DNA of 64,000 nt from CAYQNU01 sp964419055 (GCA_964419055.1 CAYQNU010000008.1:119832-183831); one strand, 5' to 3'. Positions 17,201 to 26,083 are shown, counted from the stretch's first letter. Translations and numbers: made by a program. The notes: a model not told the origin generated them from the letters alone.

Positions 17201-17965
17201 AATAGTGGCTGTTTTCCAGTTCCCATTACTTTTACAAACACAACAGACCCCTCTTTCATAGGCACTTGTTTTTGGGATTTTGGAAATGGACTAACATCTA
17301 CAATATGCGGAACATCTAACACGGTTTATGCAACACCTGGTACGTATACGGTTACCTTAACTGTTACCAGTCCTGAAGGGTGTATTGGAAGCACTACAAC
17401 CCCTAATATGATTACGGTTCACGGCTACCCTACAGCTGATTTTACTTGGAGCCCTGAAGTGATAACTGTTTTCAGTCCAGAGGTGCAATTTGAAAATACC
17501 TCTTCAAGTGATGTAGTGAGTTTTGAATGGACCTTTCAAGACACATTAGGTTCTGATTTTATTGCCAATCCTGTATTTGTTTTTCCAGATACGCAACCCG
17601 ATAATTTTTTGGTTGAGTTAGTGGTTACGAACCAATTTGGATGTACGGATACTGTGATGAATTATATATTAATGAACGGTGTGTACAGCTTGTATTTGCC
17701 CAATGCTTTTACTCCAAATGGAGATGGTAATAATGATACTTTTTATCCACAAGGGGAAGGTTTGGTAGAATCAAAATTTGAATTTTATATTTTCAACAGA
17801 TGGGGTGAACTCATTTTTGAAAGTACAGAATTCAATAAAGAATGGGATGGAACCCATCTCTCAGAAGGTGCTCCAGTTGGACAATATGTTTGGAAAGTAG
17901 TTACAAAAGATTTATATACAAATGAAAAACATACCTATCACGGTCATGTAACGTTAATTAGATAA
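14261..17965 (+). CDS. Giant secreted protein with CUB-like, P-domain-like and type B T9SS domains
   Basis: The product has 1234 residues with a signal peptide at 1-22. Residues ~23-155 look CUB-like (C-N-G-T-L-F-D-T-G-G, then M-T-I-Y-D-G-N). A PKD domain lies at ~160-250. Residues ~296-461 resemble a proprotein-convertase P domain, with L-S-V-C-V-D-F-E-H-S-F-M-G-D-L and G-T-W-S-I-E-F-C-D-L-W-G-A-D-D-G. An SprB-type repeat lies at ~720-810, PKD at ~968-1050 and the CHU_C C-terminal domain at 1143-1234. From ~720 to the end it aligns throughout with the last ~515 residues of the preceding gene, while the N-terminal halves are unrelated. It is probably a surface or matrix protein. No protease active site was seen despite the P domain. 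Confidence 0.87.
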   Translation: MNLLKILLSCLLFTIINQTVFSQTFVSIADGMVQTCNGTLFDTGGQGGPGYSNNENHTITICPDNPTDVITLVFVTFNLSNVNTAGGGGNNMDNMTIYDGNSTAATSLGSYTTNQLQGTIVTCTSLNTSGCITLTFNSNSAGTGAFAATITCTTPCQRPTAVATSNPGSPARICKGDVVTFDGSASTAQAGFNISTYIWNYDDGTTDTLTTPTTTHTFNTEGEYIVQLYVIDNNGCINNNLVDIQLLVAPDPIFTPLVATETICLGETGNFVATPNAYEQTWSGMPDGNLGGPQYVPDQVGQCFSTNLVFQQFDPGQQLTNINDLLSVCVDFEHSFMGDLVISLYCPSGQSVILHQQGGGGTNLGDPDQLDDPNLAGTGATYCWSPTATNGTWVDNASFGPTPNTYTNNSGSESLNPGTYESLNPMTSLVGCDLNGTWSIEFCDLWGADDGFVFGWSLDFNPAIIPNVTVFTPDIGANCDSSYWSGPNMSGISSDCNSMQVVPSSVGTFIYTYTVVDNHGCTNDTTVTLTVTPGPEANAGTDISACFGDLVTLNGSVNNTIPTPPCLFTLNMDDSFGDGWNGAALTLVVNGIPSTQTINTGSTGTYSFMMNQGSTLQLNYIGGSWESEVSYEIVDCNGNVIFAAGPNPPVGNNIFNTVYSNSPIYVYSWSPSTGLSNPNIANPTFTLANSGAYTLTVHEAGHPLCGSTDVVNVFVTCGTCQPALTAVTNITCNGDNDGSVLVTPVGVDGPPFIIQLLNPTNQAILDFDNNVSTTTTFDNLAAGNYIIRSIDTTGCQADVTITVTQPPIVTLTTSNDTIVCIGGSAVVSANAAGGNGGPYSYAWSNAPITTSSQVISPTSVTSVTVQATDPLGCLSPQMTVDLNMYPPILSTPGANQIVCPGGSTALNVTPNGGFGGTYFYSWTDANGNVVGTTNPVIVTPASAPMVYTVSITDNCETPATINTLTVDWHPLPVPAFTSDTNSGCFPVPITFTNTTDPSFIGTCFWDFGNGLTSTICGTSNTVYATPGTYTVTLTVTSPEGCIGSTTTPNMITVHGYPTADFTWSPEVITVFSPEVQFENTSSSDVVSFEWTFQDTLGSDFIANPVFVFPDTQPDNFLVELVVTNQFGCTDTVMNYILMNGVYSLYLPNAFTPNGDGNNDTFYPQGEGLVESKFEFYIFNRWGELIFESTEFNKEWDGTHLSEGAPVGQYVWKVVTKDLYTNEKHTYHGHVTLIR

Positions 17966-17995
17966 GAATTGCGAATACCAGCTTCAACTTAAATA

Positions 17996-18030
17996 AAAAT
18001 GCCTTGTTAATTATAATGAGGCATTTTTTT
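17996..18030 (+). terminator. Rho-independent terminator after the second giant gene
   Basis: AAAATGCCT pairs with AGGCATTTT around a 14-base AT loop and runs into a T tract. Confidence 0.8.
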
Positions 18031-18152
18031 ATTTTGGAATTCCTAAAATCCTGAATTAGTAACCATTGCCATCAATTCACTCGGACAAAATAATTGTTAA
18101 TAAAATTCTTTTAACTTTAATGGAATAGTCGTATCAATTATAAGCAAAGATT

Positions 18153-18160
18153 TATCTTTG
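18153..18160 (+). promoter_or_regulatory. -7 promoter box of dnaN (TATCTTTG)
   Basis: An exact TAnnTTTG match 28 bases before the dnaN ATG. No obvious -33 TTTG. Confidence 0.5.
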
Positions 18161-18188
18161 TAACCTAACTTTAATCGCATAGAACGAG

Positions 18189-19307
18189 ATGAACTTTATA
18201 GTTTCAAGCACTACATTACTTAAGGCTCTTCAAGCAGTTGGAGGTGTACTTAACAGCACCAATACGTTACCCATTCTTGACAATTTCTTATTTGAAATTG
18301 CCAAAAACGAACTTAAAATTTCAGCATCTGACTTAGAATCAACGATGTCGACTATGATTTCAGTTCAATCTAAAGAAAGTGGAAATATTGCTGTTCCTGC
18401 AAAATTGGTTTTAGATATTTTAAAGACTTTTCCAGATCACCCGCTTAATTTTAGTGTTAATGCTAATAATGGAATTGAAATTTCATCTGACTATGGTAAG
18501 TATTCATTATCAGGTCAAAATGCAGATGAGTTTCCGAGAGTACCTAAATTAGAGTCTCCTTCTAAAGTAACCTTAACAAGTAAAGTATTACAAAGAGCCA
18601 TTGAAAAAACTGTTTTTGCAACGGGTAATGATGATTTACGTCCTGTGATGAGCGGATTGTTTTGCCAAATGGACAGTCAAGGAATTACTTTTGTTGCCAC
18701 AGATGCGCACAAATTAGTACGTTTTAAACGTTCAGATGCAACCAGTGAAAAATCATCTGAGTTTATTATTCCTAAGAAACCAATGAATCTATTAAAAGGA
18801 TTATTAGGAAGCATTGATGAAGAGGTAATATTGGAATACAATGAAGCAAATGCTCAATTTAAATTTGGAAGCACCACTTTAATCTGTCGTTTGATTGACG
18901 GTAAGTATCCAAATTATCAAGCGGTAATACCTCAAGAAAATCCAAATAGAATGACCATTGCTAGAACACAATTTGCTAATTCTATTAAAAGGGTTTCTAT
19001 TTTTGCTAATAAAACTACCCATCAGGTTCGCCTAAAAATAACTGGAAGTCAATTAATTATTAGTGCTGAAGATTTAGATTTTTCAAATGCTGCAAAAGAA
19101 GAATTGACTTGTTCTTACAAAGGTGAAGATATGGAAATTGGGTTCAATTCTCGCTTCCTATTAGAGATGATTAATAACATTTCAGCCGAGACCATTGCTT
19201 TAGAATTAAGTGCTCCTAACAGAGCAGGTATTTTAGTTCCAGATGTTCCCGAACAAGAAAATGAAGATATATTAATGTTGGTTATGCCTGTTATGTTGAA
19301 TAACTAA
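18189..19307 (+). CDS. dnaN: DNA polymerase III subunit beta (sliding clamp)
   Basis: This is the 372-residue processivity clamp that tethers the replicative polymerase to DNA, of normal length with three similar domains of ~120 residues. Visible family features are L-L-K-A-L-Q-A-V-G-G-V-L near the start, the central F-V-A-T-D-A-H-K-L-V-R block near 175-186 and L-M-L-V-M-P-V-M-L at the C-terminal edge that forms the partner-binding pocket. It is monocistronic here, with its own -7 box and a strong terminator. No dnaA or recF lies alongside, so this does not mark the origin by gene order. The replicative polymerase dnaE lies 2 kb downstream. Confidence 0.97.
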   Translation: MNFIVSSTTLLKALQAVGGVLNSTNTLPILDNFLFEIAKNELKISASDLESTMSTMISVQSKESGNIAVPAKLVLDILKTFPDHPLNFSVNANNGIEISSDYGKYSLSGQNADEFPRVPKLESPSKVTLTSKVLQRAIEKTVFATGNDDLRPVMSGLFCQMDSQGITFVATDAHKLVRFKRSDATSEKSSEFIIPKKPMNLLKGLLGSIDEEVILEYNEANAQFKFGSTTLICRLIDGKYPNYQAVIPQENPNRMTIARTQFANSIKRVSIFANKTTHQVRLKITGSQLIISAEDLDFSNAAKEELTCSYKGEDMEIGFNSRFLLEMINNISAETIALELSAPNRAGILVPDVPEQENEDILMLVMPVMLNN

Positions 19308-19328
19308 TAACCTACTATAAAAATTATA

Positions 19329-19364
19329 AAAAAAGCTGCATTTTGAAGAAAATGCGGCTTTTAT
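19329..19364 (+). terminator. Rho-independent terminator of dnaN
   Basis: AAAAGCTGCATTTT pairs with AAAATGCGGCTTTT (one G-T pair) around GAAG, then a T run. Confidence 0.9.
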
Positions 19365-19389
19365 TTTTTTAAATTAAGTAATAATTAAA

Positions 19390-19878
19390 ATGCGCTATTT
19401 ACTTTTAATGATAGGAATAATTGTATTGACATTTTTTGGGTTACCTGATGTTGTTATTTATTCCAAAACAGGTTTAATGAGGTATATTCCATTAGTTTTA
19501 TTGTTTATTTTAGTTCCGTTTTTACTTTATAAAGCTTTAAAAGAATTTAAATTAAAAAATGAAATTTCTATTGGATTTGCAATGGGGTCCATTTTAGTTT
19601 TTGGACCATTGTTTGGTCTTTGGACAAACCTTAAATCAAATTTAGATTTAGAAAAAACCGGTGTTATAAAATATGCAATTGTTAAAGAAAAATGGTATTC
19701 GTCTCCTCGTAAAGGAAAAAGAAGTGAGTGGTTATTTATAGCTAAATTTAAGGTTGACAATATCGAATATTCTACTTTTTCACAAGTAGACAAAGATAAT
19801 AGTTTGAATATTGGAGATACTGTTTGGGTAAGGTATTCAAAAAACAATCCTGAAAACAATGATATTATTGAAAAGTAA
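19390..19878 (+). CDS. Small membrane protein of unknown function (DUF3592-like layout)
   Basis: This 162-residue protein has a hydrophobic N terminus (1-17), a second segment (~29-46) and a third (~60-77). A ~80-residue polar domain with beta-strand character follows, including G-D-T-V-W-V-R-Y near 144-151. The layout (membrane segments plus a small soluble beta domain ending in V-W-V-R-Y-x-x-x-N-P) resembles DUF3592 proteins, but I am not certain of the family. It starts 83 bases after dnaN, beyond that gene's terminator. Its stop codon lies in the stem of a convergent terminator shared with the next gene. Confidence 0.7.
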   Translation: MRYLLLMIGIIVLTFFGLPDVVIYSKTGLMRYIPLVLLFILVPFLLYKALKEFKLKNEISIGFAMGSILVFGPLFGLWTNLKSNLDLEKTGVIKYAIVKEKWYSSPRKGKRSEWLFIAKFKVDNIEYSTFSQVDKDNSLNIGDTVWVRYSKNNPENNDIIEK

Positions 19879-19908
19879 ATGAATGTTACTGTTAATTCAT
19901 TTACTTTT
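19871..19908. terminator. Bidirectional terminator overlapping two stop codons
   Basis: AAAAGTAAATGAAT (19871-19884) and ATTCATTTACTTTT (19895-19908) are perfect 14-base inverted repeats around a 10-base loop. The stem contains the TAA of the plus-strand gene (19876-19878) and the stop of the minus-strand DUF423 gene (19901-19903). Confidence 0.85.
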
Positions 19909-20317
19909 TCAATCTTACCAATTTAACAACCAACATCAACCATCCAATAATCATTAAAACACCGCCAATTGGGGTTAAAGCAATCATGGAATATTTAATC
20001 CAAAGTTGTTGCCATATAGCATTTAGAACCAACAAATAAATAGATAATGAAAATAATAAGGTACCTGTAATGTGAATATACAAGACGGATATAATTGAGG
20101 TTAATTTTAGATGAGACGCTAAAAACACTATTATAAATAACCCAATTCCTTGAATCAACTGATATTGAACACCTGTTTTCCAACTTTCAATATTTTTTGG
20201 TGTAATTCGAGTAACGCCCTCTAACGCATGAGCACCGATGGCTCCCAACCCTATTGCAGTGGCAATAAAAAGAGCACCGTAACTGCTGTACTTTATAATT
20301 TGATTTTCTGTTATCAT
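19901..20317 (-). CDS. DUF423 family small membrane protein
   Basis: This 138-residue protein has four predicted membrane segments and the DUF423 signatures: G-A-I-G-A-H-A-L near 25-32, S-W-K-T-G-V-Q-Y-Q near 45-53 and A-L-T-P-I-G-G near 113-119. Length is normal. The biochemical role of the family is unknown. The ATG overlaps the stop of the upstream lipoprotein gene as TAATG, so translation is probably coupled, although the two products have no obvious functional link. Confidence 0.88.
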   Translation of the reverse strand: MITENQIIKYSSYGALFIATAIGLGAIGAHALEGVTRITPKNIESWKTGVQYQLIQGIGLFIIVFLASHLKLTSIISVLYIHITGTLLFSLSIYLLVLNAIWQQLWIKYSMIALTPIGGVLMIIGWLMLVVKLVRLKK

Positions 20318-21240
20318 TATTCAATAATTGGTACTAATCCTCTCAATCCCATATCAACTACCGTTTCTCCATCGGCTGGTTCAAAAATTCCATTAGGAAT
20401 GACATCAACCCATTCAAAGCTATCATTGGTAGACAAGCTAATGGTTAAAACAATATCCTCTGTTTCATTACCAGTTATTGTAAATGAAGGAGCAAAAGCA
20501 CCGGTAACCACACAAGAACCTATTGGAATGGGTGATGTATTGCTAATGGGGTTGGGCACTGTAGTGCCAGCTGACTGCCCTTCTGATACCGTTCCTAATG
20601 TTTCAAACCCCCAATATCCTTGACTTTTGTTGGCATTAACAGTAACCGTTTGGGATTGCAATACATAATCAGTAATATACGTTATAAAACCTACAAAAGA
20701 AGCCAATCTTCCCGTAAGGTTCAATCCACTTGCTTTAAACTTTATGTCATAATTTTGATACGTCAATGAAACTCTCAACCACTCATACGTTCCAGGATTG
20801 ATATCACTCAACGGAATGGATAAAAAAGTTTCTCCTTCTTCCACAATGATTGCCTGATCAAAATCTACTGCTGAAGGACCACCAAGAGTAGTTTCAGGTC
20901 CGTGATAAACAATTTCACCTTGACCTAATTGAGTGTTCATATTGGGAGCTAACTCAACATAATGAGCACTGATTCCATGAAATAAAGGTGATTGAGCAGC
21001 ATTCCCTGAAGGCACCGACACGGGTTGCCCCAAGTTTCCTAATCGCACTTGTGTCGAATCAAATTTAAATTTAATAATTAATTTAGGTGCTTCTGGTTCG
21101 GGTAAAATACAAGAACCATCATCTTTTTTAGCTTTAACATCGTAATTGGTTGCCAAATGATTGGTGCATCCTTCTTTTTTGCAAGAAATCGTAAAACTGG
21201 TCACTAATAGGAGCGACATGGAAACAATTGCTAATTTCAT
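20317..21240 (-). CDS. Lipoprotein of unknown function (MbnP-like arrangement possible)
   Basis: The 307-residue product has a lipobox at T-I-S-C (Cys20), so it is probably a membrane-anchored lipoprotein. The mature start C-K-K-E-G-C-T-N-H-L-A-T-N-Y-D with D-D-G-S-C matches a short Cys motif common in Bacteroidota surface proteins. The rest looks like an all-beta domain with I-K-F-K-F-D-S near 53-59. A substrate-binding or metal-related lipoprotein such as the MbnP type is a guess. A perfect -7 box lies 45 bases upstream. It is coupled to the DUF423 gene by TAATG. Confidence 0.75.
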   Translation of the reverse strand: MKLAIVSMSLLLVTSFTISCKKEGCTNHLATNYDVKAKKDDGSCILPEPEAPKLIIKFKFDSTQVRLGNLGQPVSVPSGNAAQSPLFHGISAHYVELAPNMNTQLGQGEIVYHGPETTLGGPSAVDFDQAIIVEEGETFLSIPLSDINPGTYEWLRVSLTYQNYDIKFKASGLNLTGRLASFVGFITYITDYVLQSQTVTVNANKSQGYWGFETLGTVSEGQSAGTTVPNPISNTSPIPIGSCVVTGAFAPSFTITGNETEDIVLTISLSTNDSFEWVDVIPNGIFEPADGETVVDMGLRGLVPIIE

Positions 21241-21284
21241 GGGGTCATATTTATTATTAACCTAAGTTCAGGTGATTAAGTATT

Positions 21285-21292
21285 CAAATGTA
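21285..21292 (-). promoter_or_regulatory. -7 promoter box of the lipoprotein-DUF423 operon (TACATTTG)
   Basis: An exact TAnnTTTG match on the minus strand. The remainder of the 238-base divergent gap toward dnaE shows only AT-rich sequence. Confidence 0.5.
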
Positions 21293-21478
21293 CGAATTAA
21301 AAGGAATCTATTTAAAAAAAAACTATAAAAATCATCTATTACTGCATTGTCAAATCGTCAATCAACTACATTCCAACTCCATATTCGTTTCTTTATTATT
21401 GTTGAAAACAAATAAAAAATACCCCTTTTTTAAGTCGATGAATTGACTTAACTTTATGGTTCATTAATTTTACCTTTC

Positions 21479-24400
21479 ATGTATTTAATATTTGATACCG
21501 AAACTACTGGATTACCTAAGGATTTTAAAGCGCCAATAACGGATACCGACAATTGGCCAAGATGTGTCCAAATAGCGTGGCAATTGCATGACGATATGGG
21601 ACAATTAATTGAGAGTCAGGATTATTTAATTATTCCCGAAGGCTACGATATTCCTTATAATGCTGAAAAAATTCATGGGATTTCAACGGAATTAGCTCAT
21701 TCTATGGGTAAACCTTTACAGGAGGTATTATCCCTTTTCAATGAAGTACTTTCAAAGGCTCAATTTGTAGTTGGGCAAAATATCACATTTGATTTAAATG
21801 TGATGGGTTGTGAATTCTATAGAAAATCGACCGAAAGCCTTCTATTGACTTTACCTGTTTTAGATACATGTTCGGAAGTTACTGCCAAACTGTGCCAAAT
21901 TCCTGGTGGAAGGGGTGGAAATTTTAAGTACCCTACCCTAACCGAACTTCATGAATTTCTTTTTGGTGAACCCTTTTCAGAAGCGCATAATGCCACAGCG
22001 GATGTTGAAGCTACCACTCGTTGCTTTCTCGAACTTATACGATTAAAAAACTTTACGAAAAAAGATTTAAATACTGACGAACAATATTTTGATCGATTCT
22101 TAGATTTTAATAAAGCACCCTTCGAACCAATTGGTTTAACCCATTTGAACTTAAAAGAAGCCAGTTCAAAATTAAAGACCAGTTCATCTCAATCAACAAA
22201 GATTGACACCAATGCTCATGTTGAACGGCTGGAAAAAGTTCGTTTTTCACATTTACATAATCACACCCAATTTTCGGTATTACAATCTACCATAAAAATT
22301 GAAGATTTATTTAAAGCCGCTAGTGCCAATAATTGTCCAGCTGTGGCTATTACAGATTTGGGAAATATGATGGGCGCTTTCCATTTTATTAATGCTGGTC
22401 AAAAACACAATGATACTATAAAGGGACAACTAAAAGCAAAGGAAGCTTTGCTCGAATTGGGGGAAAAGACCATCGAATATACAGATGATGATGATCAAAA
22501 ACAAACCAAACAAATTCCATTAAATAAAGACGAAATTAATTCTTTAGAAAAAGAAATTGAAGAGCTCAAACAGAAAATTGTAAAACCTATTATCGGTTGT
22601 GAATTATATATCTGTAAAGATCGTTTGGACAATAAAAACAAAGACAACGGTTATCCCGTTCCATTGTTGGCCAAGAACAAAAAAGGGTACCATAACCTAT
22701 CAAAATTAGCTTCGGAAGCTAATACATATGGTTTTTACTATGTACCTCGAATTGATAAAACTATACTCAAAGAATTAGCTAATGAATTAATTTGTTTGAC
22801 AGGAGGATTAAATGGTGAAATTCCACAATTGATCTTAAACGTTGGAGAAAAACAAGCTGAAGAAGCCTTTGTTTGGTATAAAGAAGTATTTGGGGATGAC
22901 TTTTATATAGAGTTAAATAGACACGGTTTACCTGAAGAAGTAACTGTTAACACTACCCTTCTTAAGTTTGCTGAAAAATATGGAGTAAAGTATTTTGCAG
23001 GGAACGATAATTATTACATTCAAAAGAAGGATTCTCATGCTCATGATATTCTTTTGTGTATCAAGGATGGAGAAAAGAAAAGTACTCCTATAGGTCGAGG
23101 AAGAGGTTTTCGTTTTGGTTTTGCCAATGATGATTTTTACTTCAAAAGCCAAGAGGAAATGAAAAAAGCTTTTTTAGACCTGCCTGAGGCTATTGAAACA
23201 GTTGAAGAAATAGTAGAAAAATGTGAATATTACACATTAGGAAGAGACGTTTTATTGCCGGCTTTTGATATTCCAGAAGAATTTCAAGATGAACGAGATA
23301 AAGGAAATCCTGATTCCAAATTTGGAGAAAATAATTACCTTAGATACCTCACCTATGAAGGAGCAAAAAAACGGTATCCAGAAATTACGGACGAAATAAG
23401 AGAACGTATTGATTTTGAATTGGAAGTAATTGCCAATACTGGATATCCTGGTTATTTTTTAATTGTTCAAGACTTTATAGCTGCTGCACGCAGAATGGGT
23501 GTTTCTGTAGGTCCAGGAAGAGGTTCGGCTGCAGGAAGTGTGGCAGCATATTGCACCGGCATAACCAATGTTGACCCCATAAAATACGATTTACTTTTTG
23601 AGCGTTTCCTTAATCCAGAAAGGGTTTCGATGCCCGATATTGATATTGACTTTGATGATGAAGGTCGAGCAAGTGTTATTCAATATGTGATTGACAAATA
23701 TGGTACTAATCAAGTAGCTCAAATAATAACCTATGGTACAATGGCTGCAAAATCGTCCATTAGAGATGCAGGGCGTGTATTGGATTTGTCTTTACCTGAG
23801 ACAGATCGCATTGCTAAGTTGGTTCCCGATATGAAATTGAATAAATTATTTTCACTTCCAGAAGAAAAATTAGCTGAAAATCTGAATGCAGAGCAACTCA
23901 AAATGGCAAATGAGTTGAAACAAATCCTTACAGAAAGAGGTATTGAAGGTGAAGTATTGCGTCAAGCACAAATTATTGAAGGCTCCATGCGAACTACAGG
24001 TATTCATGCATGTGGTGTGATTATTACTCCAAGCGATATTAGAGAACACGTTCCAGTTGCCAATGCCAAAGAATCTTCTATGTGGAGTACACAATTCGAC
24101 AACTCTGTTGTGGAATCTGCAGGTTTACTTAAAATGGATTTCTTGGGGCTCAAAACCTTGACCATTATCAAAGATGCACTTAAAATCATTAAAGCCCGCC
24201 ACAAAATAGATATTGATATTGAAGCCATACCTATTGACGATGAGGCTACTTATGAGTTATTTCAACGAGGTGAAACCGTGGGTATATTCCAATACGAGTC
24301 ACCCGGAATGCAAAAACACTTGAAGGATTTAAAACCGACTGTTTTTGCGGATTTAATTGCGATGAACGCTTTGTACAGACCAGGGCCTCTTGAATATATT

Positions 24401-26077
24401 CCAAACTTTATTAGAAGAAAACATGGTACCGAAGAAATCAAGTATGATTTAGATGCCATGGAAGAATACCTTAAGGAAACCTATGGTATTACCGTTTATC
24501 AAGAGCAGGTAATGCTTTTGTCACAAAAGTTGGCTGGATTTACAAAAGGTGAGGCAGATACTCTTCGAAAAGCAATGGGGAAAAAACAAATTGCTACGTT
24601 GGACAAAATGAAGCCTAAGTTTTTAGAACAAGGGAATGAGCGGGGTCACGATAAAACTATTTTGGAAAAAGTGTGGAAAGATTGGGAAGCTTTTGCATCT
24701 TATGCTTTCAATAAATCACACTCCACTTGTTATGCTTGGATTGCTTATCAAACGGCCTATTTAAAAACGCATTATGCTGCGGAATTTATGGCTGCTTTGT
24801 TGAGTAATAACATGAACGATATCAAACAAGTCTCCTTCTTTATGGAAGAATGTAAACGTATGGGATTGAAAGTACTTGGCCCAGACGTTAACGAGAGTTA
24901 TTACAAATTTGCGGTCAATCCAAAAGGTGAAGTTCGTTTTGGTATGGGTGGAATGAAAGGTGTTGGAGAAGGAGCTGTAAAATCGATGGTAGAAACGCGA
25001 AAGGAAAGTGGTAATTTCCAATCCATATTTGATATGGTTAGACGAGTAAGTCTCAAAGATTGTAATAAACGGGTGATGGAAAGCTTGGCTTATGGAGGTG
25101 GTTTTGATGGTTTTGGTGATTTGCATCGAGCCCAATATTTTGCAAAAGATGACAAAGATCGTTCATTGATTGAAAACGCATTGAAATACGGTTCGGCATT
25201 TCAAACTGGTCAAGATTCAAATCAAATTAGCATGTTTGATATGTCAGGTGCTGATGTAGATATGCCTGAACCAACTATACCTAAATGCGAGGAATGGAGT
25301 GTATTTCAAAAATTGAATTTTGAGAAAGAGGTTGTAGGAATTTATATTTCTGGTCATCCAATGGATGACTACAACTTGGAATTAAAGTATTTCTGCGACA
25401 TCAATATGAAGCAATTATCAGAGCATTTGAATGATTTGCCTAACAAAGAATTTACGTGTGCCGGATTAATTGCCAATGTGGCACATTTAGAAAGTAAACA
25501 AGGAAATAAATATTGTAAATTTGAATTACACGACAAATCAGGAATGCGTGAATTTGCAATGTTTGGTGAAAATTACCTGAAACAAGCACATAAAATTGTT
25601 CCTGGAATGTTTATCCACATTAAAGGAATTGTTAAATTAAAAAATAAGAAATTCAATCCTGATGGCCTTCAAAAAGACTTTGACATTCAAACATTTGATT
25701 TCTTAAAAGAAGTGCGATCAAAGATGTTGCGCAAAATCCACGTTAAATTAGATGCACAATTTATTGATGAAATAACTATTAATGAGATTGAAACCTTGAT
25801 GGAAAAATATCCGGGAGATAAAACCATTTATTTTGATATCATTGATTTTACTGAATACACTGGAGTAACGATGATGATGCGTTCTAAAAAAGCTGATGTA
25901 AGTAACGAGTTCTTGCAAGAAATTGAACAATTATCATGCTTTCAGGGTTACACGGTAAATTCTTCAGATATGCAGGAGTTTTTATATAAAATGAAATTCA
26001 ACATCAAAGAAGAAGCGGCAACTGAAGTTTCAGAAGATGAAGTAGCTTTTGAAGAAATTGTGGAGGAGATGGAATGA
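21479..26077 (+). CDS. dnaE: DNA polymerase III subunit alpha with N-terminal DnaQ-like exonuclease
   Basis: The 1532-residue replicative polymerase is longer than the ~1160 residues of Escherichia coli DnaE because a proofreading-type exonuclease is fused at the N terminus. Exo I is D6-T-E8; Exo III is H170-N-A-T-A-D175. The PHP domain begins F-S-H-L-H-N-H near 256 (His258, His260, His262). Polymerase motifs include G-P-G-R-G-S-A-A-G-S near 680 and P-D-I-D-I-D-F with Asp720 and Asp722. Helix-hairpin-helix and OB-fold regions (~1323-1400) follow. The fusion is known in Bacteroidota. A charged insertion of ~50 residues lies in the PHP domain (~320-370). No terminator follows; family C repeats lie downstream. 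Confidence 0.96.
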   Translation: MYLIFDTETTGLPKDFKAPITDTDNWPRCVQIAWQLHDDMGQLIESQDYLIIPEGYDIPYNAEKIHGISTELAHSMGKPLQEVLSLFNEVLSKAQFVVGQNITFDLNVMGCEFYRKSTESLLLTLPVLDTCSEVTAKLCQIPGGRGGNFKYPTLTELHEFLFGEPFSEAHNATADVEATTRCFLELIRLKNFTKKDLNTDEQYFDRFLDFNKAPFEPIGLTHLNLKEASSKLKTSSSQSTKIDTNAHVERLEKVRFSHLHNHTQFSVLQSTIKIEDLFKAASANNCPAVAITDLGNMMGAFHFINAGQKHNDTIKGQLKAKEALLELGEKTIEYTDDDDQKQTKQIPLNKDEINSLEKEIEELKQKIVKPIIGCELYICKDRLDNKNKDNGYPVPLLAKNKKGYHNLSKLASEANTYGFYYVPRIDKTILKELANELICLTGGLNGEIPQLILNVGEKQAEEAFVWYKEVFGDDFYIELNRHGLPEEVTVNTTLLKFAEKYGVKYFAGNDNYYIQKKDSHAHDILLCIKDGEKKSTPIGRGRGFRFGFANDDFYFKSQEEMKKAFLDLPEAIETVEEIVEKCEYYTLGRDVLLPAFDIPEEFQDERDKGNPDSKFGENNYLRYLTYEGAKKRYPEITDEIRERIDFELEVIANTGYPGYFLIVQDFIAAARRMGVSVGPGRGSAAGSVAAYCTGITNVDPIKYDLLFERFLNPERVSMPDIDIDFDDEGRASVIQYVIDKYGTNQVAQIITYGTMAAKSSIRDAGRVLDLSLPETDRIAKLVPDMKLNKLFSLPEEKLAENLNAEQLKMANELKQILTERGIEGEVLRQAQIIEGSMRTTGIHACGVIITPSDIREHVPVANAKESSMWSTQFDNSVVESAGLLKMDFLGLKTLTIIKDALKIIKARHKIDIDIEAIPIDDEATYELFQRGETVGIFQYESPGMQKHLKDLKPTVFADLIAMNALYRPGPLEYIPNFIRRKHGTEEIKYDLDAMEEYLKETYGITVYQEQVMLLSQKLAGFTKGEADTLRKAMGKKQIATLDKMKPKFLEQGNERGHDKTILEKVWKDWEAFASYAFNKSHSTCYAWIAYQTAYLKTHYAAEFMAALLSNNMNDIKQVSFFMEECKRMGLKVLGPDVNESYYKFAVNPKGEVRFGMGGMKGVGEGAVKSMVETRKESGNFQSIFDMVRRVSLKDCNKRVMESLAYGGGFDGFGDLHRAQYFAKDDKDRSLIENALKYGSAFQTGQDSNQISMFDMSGADVDMPEPTIPKCEEWSVFQKLNFEKEVVGIYISGHPMDDYNLELKYFCDINMKQLSEHLNDLPNKEFTCAGLIANVAHLESKQGNKYCKFELHDKSGMREFAMFGENYLKQAHKIVPGMFIHIKGIVKLKNKKFNPDGLQKDFDIQTFDFLKEVRSKMLRKIHVKLDAQFIDEITINEIETLMEKYPGDKTIYFDIIDFTEYTGVTMMMRSKKADVSNEFLQEIEQLSCFQGYTVNSSDMQEFLYKMKFNIKEEAATEVSEDEVAFEEIVEEME

Positions 26078-26083
26078 AAAAAT

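Noticed and set aside
15814..17322. Several minus-strand open frames inside the giant secreted protein genes
   Set aside because: They are antisense shadows of Thr/Val-rich repeat coding sequence, with no leaders or recognisable domains.
14261..17965. Subtilisin-type protease, because of the P-domain-like region
   Set aside because: No Asp-His-Ser catalytic motifs of subtilases are present; the P domain stands among adhesin-type domains.
18189..19307. Replication origin next to dnaN
   Set aside because: No dnaA, recF or gyrB lies alongside and no DnaA-box cluster was seen; dnaN stands alone as is common in this phylum.
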